From an uncultured Solirubrobacteraceae bacterium (lineage in GTDB: Bacteria; Actinomycetota; Thermoleophilia; Solirubrobacterales; Solirubrobacteraceae), in the NCBI GenBank assembly GCA_902806175.1, contig CADCVQ010000054.1:62001-126000 (forward strand): 64,000 nt of DNA, read 5' to 3'. Within the stretch, counting starts at the first letter, position 1. Each line of letters begins with the position of its first letter. Shown here one piece after another: positions 61,318 to 64,000 of the stretch. Both the position numbers and the translations under genes were made by a program. A model generated the notes under the pieces. That model searched no databases and had not been told where the DNA came from. It was given only the letters and a program-made list of their open reading frames with translations.

Positions 61318-61718
61318 GGCGTGCGCGCGCCGTCACCGTCCTGCGCTACCTCGGCGCGCTTGCGACCATCGTCGTGGGCGCGGTGCACCTGCAGCAGTAC
61401 GCCGACTTCATCGCAGACGTTCCGACGATCGGCGTGCTGTTTGCGCTCAACGGCCTCGCGGCGGGCGTCGTCACGATCCTGCTGGCGACCCGCCGCGCCG
61501 CTCTGGGCGCGGTCGCCGCCGTCGCGCTGTCGGCGGGCGCCCTCGTCGCTGTGCTGATCTCGATGACCGACACCGGCCTGTTTGACTACACCGAGCCGAC
61601 GTTCCGCACGGCGGTCGTCATCGCCGTCGTGGCCGAGGTGGCCGCGGTCGTGCTGCTGCTCGCCTACCTCGCGCTGCGGCGAGCGGGCGGTGGCACACGC
61701 GCCGACCGGACCGCGTAA
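61314..61718 (+). CDS. Four-helix membrane protein coupled to cupredoxin
   Basis: 134 residues, four hydrophobic helices (YLGALATIVVGAVHL, GVLFALNGLAAGVVTILL, a third near residue 70, and VVAEVAAVVLLLAYLAL). VGAVHLQQY in the first helix has a His that could contact copper or heme. Not a recognised family. The 4-base overlap with the cupredoxin gene suggests they work together, for example as membrane dock or electron donor. Confidence 0.7.
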   Translation: MRRARAVTVLRYLGALATIVVGAVHLQQYADFIADVPTIGVLFALNGLAAGVVTILLATRRAALGAVAAVALSAGALVAVLISMTDTGLFDYTEPTFRTAVVIAVVAEVAAVVLLLAYLALRRAGGGTRADRTA

Positions 61719-61811
61719 TACCGAGTCGCAGCAACCGTGTCGCCCGGCGCGGCGCCGTGACGCCGCGCGGCCGGGGTGCAGGCGCCGCCGCGCGGGGCGT
61801 ACGCTGCCCGG

Positions 61812-62156
61812 ATGCCCGGGCTCGAAGCTCCCGACGAGATCGACGTCATCGCCGAGGACGCCGACGGCAGCGCGCTGCTGTCGATCATCCAGACCGGCCG
61901 CTGGTCCAAGGACGGCGGGCGCGAGCGCAATCGGCTCAAGCGCAAGCTCGGCGTGTACCTGCGCTACGCGCTGGAGGGTCAGATGGTGGCGGCCTACCCG
62001 AGCCTCGAAGGGCGGCCGGTCGTCATCGCGCTGATGTACGACGAGCCGCCGCCACAGCCCCTGCTCGAGTACTGGCGCCGTCGCGGCGAGAGCGCCGCGC
62101 GCGACGGCGTGACGCTCAAGACGCAGGCGCTGGGCGACACCGTCTGGCGCGCCTAG
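61812..62156 (+). CDS. DUF6572-like small protein
   Basis: 114 residues. The start EIDVIAEDADGSALLSI, followed by RLKRKLGVYLRYALEGQ near residue 45, resembles DUF6572 proteins, small soluble proteins of unknown function. No membrane or signal sequence. Ends 8 bases from a convergent gene. Confidence 0.6.
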   Translation: MPGLEAPDEIDVIAEDADGSALLSIIQTGRWSKDGGRERNRLKRKLGVYLRYALEGQMVAAYPSLEGRPVVIALMYDEPPPQPLLEYWRRRGESAARDGVTLKTQALGDTVWRA

Positions 62157-62164
62157 CGCCCGCG

Positions 62165-62965
62165 CTACCTGGCCCGCGCGCCCGACACGAAGCGCAGCCG
62201 CTCGGGCGCGAGCGGCACGAGCACGCGCTTTGCGTACTCGGCGCCGCCGCGCAGCATGAGCGAGCGCAGCGGGTCCCAGGACAGGCCGAACTGGCGGCGC
62301 AGCTTGACGGGCAGCAGCCCGACGGTGATGAAGTTCACGACCTCGAGGACCGGGCGCTTGGCCAGGCCCACCGGCGGGCGCATGACGATCTGCAGCGCGA
62401 GCTCGCGCGCGGCCGACGTGACGAACAGGTCGCTGCCCGTGAGCATGTCCTGCATGTAGTCGTCGAAGTCGCGGATGTCGACGGGCATCTCGGAGTCCTT
62501 CAGCCCGAACAGCCGGCCGATCACGCGGTAGTCCTGCCAGTAGGCGTCGCGCTCGGGCTCTGACAGCGAGGCGACGTACTTGTCATAGAAGACGAGGGCG
62601 GAGTCCACAAGCGACGCCAGCACCCACAGCAGCAGCTCCGGATCGTCGGCGGCAAAGCGCGTGCCGGCCGGAAAGCGCCCGGCCGGGCGCTTGAGCTCGC
62701 CGCGCACCTTGGAGTGCATCACCCGCACGCGGCGGGTCGCGCGATCGGCTTCCGCGCGCGAGCCGAAGGCGATCGTGTTCATCACGGCGGCCGTCCGCGC
62801 GAGGCGCTCGTAGGGCTCGTCGAGCGCGCCCGTGTGCGCGAAGAACCCCTCGAAGGCGACCGGGTGGGCGGCCTGCATGAGCAACGCGCGCGGGCCCGAG
62901 AGGGCAACCGCGAACTCGCGGTGCACGCGGCGAAGCATCGAGTTGTCGTCGAAGTAGGAGTCCAT
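62165..62965 (-). CDS. DUF2236/MpaB-like oxygenase family protein
   Basis: 266 residues. [26 protein letters not shown] near residue 15 and the conserved [23 protein letters not shown]-type region near 68 (here [14 protein letters not shown]), plus [15 protein letters not shown] near 110, match the DUF2236 family that includes latex-clearing protein and MpaB-type heme or metal oxygenases. The conserved His residues are present. Substrate unknown. The ATG at 62965 could be preceded by a longer frame. Confidence 0.82.
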   Translation of the reverse strand: MDSYFDDNSMLRRVHREFAVALSGPRALLMQAAHPVAFEGFFAHTGALDEPYERLARTAAVMNTIAFGSRAEADRATRRVRVMHSKVRGELKRPAGRFPAGTRFAADDPELLLWVLASLVDSALVFYDKYVASLSEPERDAYWQDYRVIGRLFGLKDSEMPVDIRDFDDYMQDMLTGSDLFVTSAARELALQIVMRPPVGLAKRPVLEVVNFITVGLLPVKLRRQFGLSWDPLRSLMLRGGAEYAKRVLVPLAPERLRFVSGARAR

Positions 62966-63025
62966 CAGGCGGTCCGCAACGGTGGACGAGTCACCTCTCG
63001 AAGTACGCGTATTACCCTTGGATGG

Positions 63026-63766
63026 ATGCCTGCACAGGCCTATACCGGCAAGGATTGCGTCTGCCAGCTGCGCAAGGGCATCTGCGACCAGTCCTGCGTG
63101 CAGGGGATGCTCGACACGCCGTTCTACATCGCGTGCCTGAAGCTCTCGGGCCGCAGGTGCCTCGTCGTCGGCGGCGGCGAGATCGGCCTGGAGAAGGTCG
63201 AGGGCCTGCTCGCCTGCGACGCCGACGTGACGCTCGTCGCGCCCGCGGCCAACGCCGAGCTGCGCGCGCTGGCCGCCGACGGCTCGATCGCCTGGGAGCA
63301 GCGCGAGTACGTCCCCTCTGACCTGGAGGGCACGTTCATGGTCATCGCCTGCACCGACGACACGGAGATCAACATCCGCGTCTTCGACGACGCCGAGAAG
63401 CGCGCGATGCTCGTGAACATCGTCGACGTCCCGCCGCTGTGCAACTTCATCCTGCCGGCGATCGTGCGCACCGGCCCGCTGGCGATCGCGATCTCCACGG
63501 CGGGCGCGTCGCCGGCGCTCGCCAAGCGGATGAAGCGCGAGGTGTCCGAGCTCTTCGGCGAGGAGTACGCGCGCCTGGCGATCATGCTCAACGACGCGCG
63601 CGGCTGGGCGAAGGGGACGCTGCCGACCTACCAGGACCGCAAGGCCTTCTTCGAGTCGATCGTCAACGGCGAGCCCGACCCGGTCGCGCTGCTGCGCGCC
63701 GGCGACGAGCAGGCCGTGCTGGATCTGATCGCGGCGGCGCAGCGCACGCACGCCTCCGCGTACTGA
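63026..63766 (+). CDS. Precorrin-2 dehydrogenase with four-Cys N-terminal extension
   Basis: 246 residues. From residue 28 it is a CysG N-terminal/Met8-like enzyme that oxidises precorrin-2 to sirohydrochlorin with [20 protein letters not shown] near residue 45, [17 protein letters not shown] near 130, and [16 protein letters not shown] near 157. Ahead lies an extra segment with Cys11, Cys13, Cys20 and Cys24 that has coding-type third positions. Starting at residue 28 instead would leave AGGGG directly abutting the ATG, too close to work. Probably feeds siroheme or cobalamin synthesis. Confidence 0.87.
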   Translation: MPAQAYTGKDCVCQLRKGICDQSCVQGMLDTPFYIACLKLSGRRCLVVGGGEIGLEKVEGLLACDADVTLVAPAANAELRALAADGSIAWEQREYVPSDLEGTFMVIACTDDTEINIRVFDDAEKRAMLVNIVDVPPLCNFILPAIVRTGPLAIAISTAGASPALAKRMKREVSELFGEEYARLAIMLNDARGWAKGTLPTYQDRKAFFESIVNGEPDPVALLRAGDEQAVLDLIAAAQRTHASAY

Positions 63767-64000
63767 GCCCGCGGGCGGCCATCACGGCGGTCTTCGCCGC
63801 CAACGGCGCCGCGTTCGCGAGCTTCGCGTCGCGCCTGCCCGACCTGCAGCGCAAGCACGACCTCGGCGACGGCGGCCTCGGCATCGTGCTGCTCGTCGGC
63901 GCGATCGCGCTCATGGCAGCGCAGCCGCTGGCGGGCGCGCTGGCGGTGCGGATCGGCAGCCGGCCGGTGACCGTCGTCGGTGGCCTCGCCTATACCGCGG
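63763..64000 (+). CDS. MFS transporter, 3' end outside window
   Basis: About 79 residues of a major facilitator N-terminus: [21 protein letters not shown], then a hydrophobic helix ([21 protein letters not shown]) and [13 protein letters not shown], the loop 2-3 region. The frame has no ATG, GTG or TTG ahead of the first conserved residues; a CTG at 63763, overlapping the upstream stop, is the most likely start. Substrate unknown. Confidence 0.72.
   Translation, partial: MSPRAAITAVFAANGAAFASFASRLPDLQRKHDLGDGGLGIVLLVGAIALMAAQPLAGALAVRIGSRPVTVVGGLAYTA

Overview
The window is about 70% G+C, densely coded on both strands and has no recognisable mobile element, prophage, CRISPR array, rRNA or tRNA. 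Nearly every gene has G/C-rich third positions. GTG starts are common, gene junctions often overlap as ATGA, GTGA or TGATG, and several starts have a TANNNT box 5-9 bases upstream with no Shine-Dalgarno sequence (leaderless transcription). Together with the gene families present this points to a Gram-positive actinobacterium of the Thermoleophilia/Solirubrobacterales type. That assignment is an inference; no rRNA is available to test it.

Layout. 1-8 kb: end of a secreted protein, a split TauE/SafE-like transporter, trehalose-phosphatase otsB, a GT4 glycosyltransferase, polX and a polyprenol-phosphate mannosyltransferase-like gene. 8-12 kb: thioredoxin, a long isoleucyl-tRNA synthetase, a MarR regulator. 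12-16 kb: a regulatory island of two MerR-type regulators whose B12-like domains lack the cobalamin ligands, a zinc-ribbon/PAS protein, a 30-residue SD-led peptide and an HD-GYP membrane protein. 16-27 kb: a frameshifted MATE exporter, a lipoprotein coupled to an alpha/beta hydrolase with no catalytic residues, fumC, a hydrolase relic, a secreted GH2 enzyme, a PPOX protein, a LysM protein, an aldehyde dehydrogenase and a SpoIID/LytB protein. 27-37 kb: MaoC dehydratase, 5'-3' exonuclease, L,D-transpeptidase, a 1563-residue surface protein with near-exact 291-bp repeats, a membrane-anchored second GH2 enzyme and a ZIP-like membrane protein.

37-43 kb: DUF2294, a small repeat/membrane peptide behind a SigB-like promoter, ychF, a lipid module (PAP2, diacylglycerol-kinase-like, phospholipase D/cardiolipin synthase), and an ERCC4 (XPF/Mus81-type) nuclease preceded by a strongly structured intergenic segment. 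43-55 kb: PhoD-like phosphatase, methylmalonyl-CoA epimerase, a short single-TM FtsH, DUF1385, an M20 peptidase, a cytochrome c fused to a cysteine-pair repeat domain, an SDR fused to a membrane domain, rarA and an aldehyde dehydrogenase homologue lacking its catalytic cysteine. 55-64 kb: DUF3105, a Crp/Fnr regulator, a NarL-type two-component pair, an RTX-like secreted protein, a STAS protein, DUF2231, a cupredoxin coupled to a membrane protein, DUF6572-like and DUF2236-like proteins, a precorrin-2 dehydrogenase with a four-cysteine N-terminal extension, and the start of an MFS transporter.

Most of the window is housekeeping and envelope biology. The parts that look least described are the cytochrome/Cys-repeat lipoprotein, the twin degenerate MerR-B12 regulators with their zinc-ribbon/PAS partner, the pseudo-aldehyde dehydrogenase, the structured RNA candidate in front of the ERCC4 nuclease, and the 291-bp repeat surface protein.
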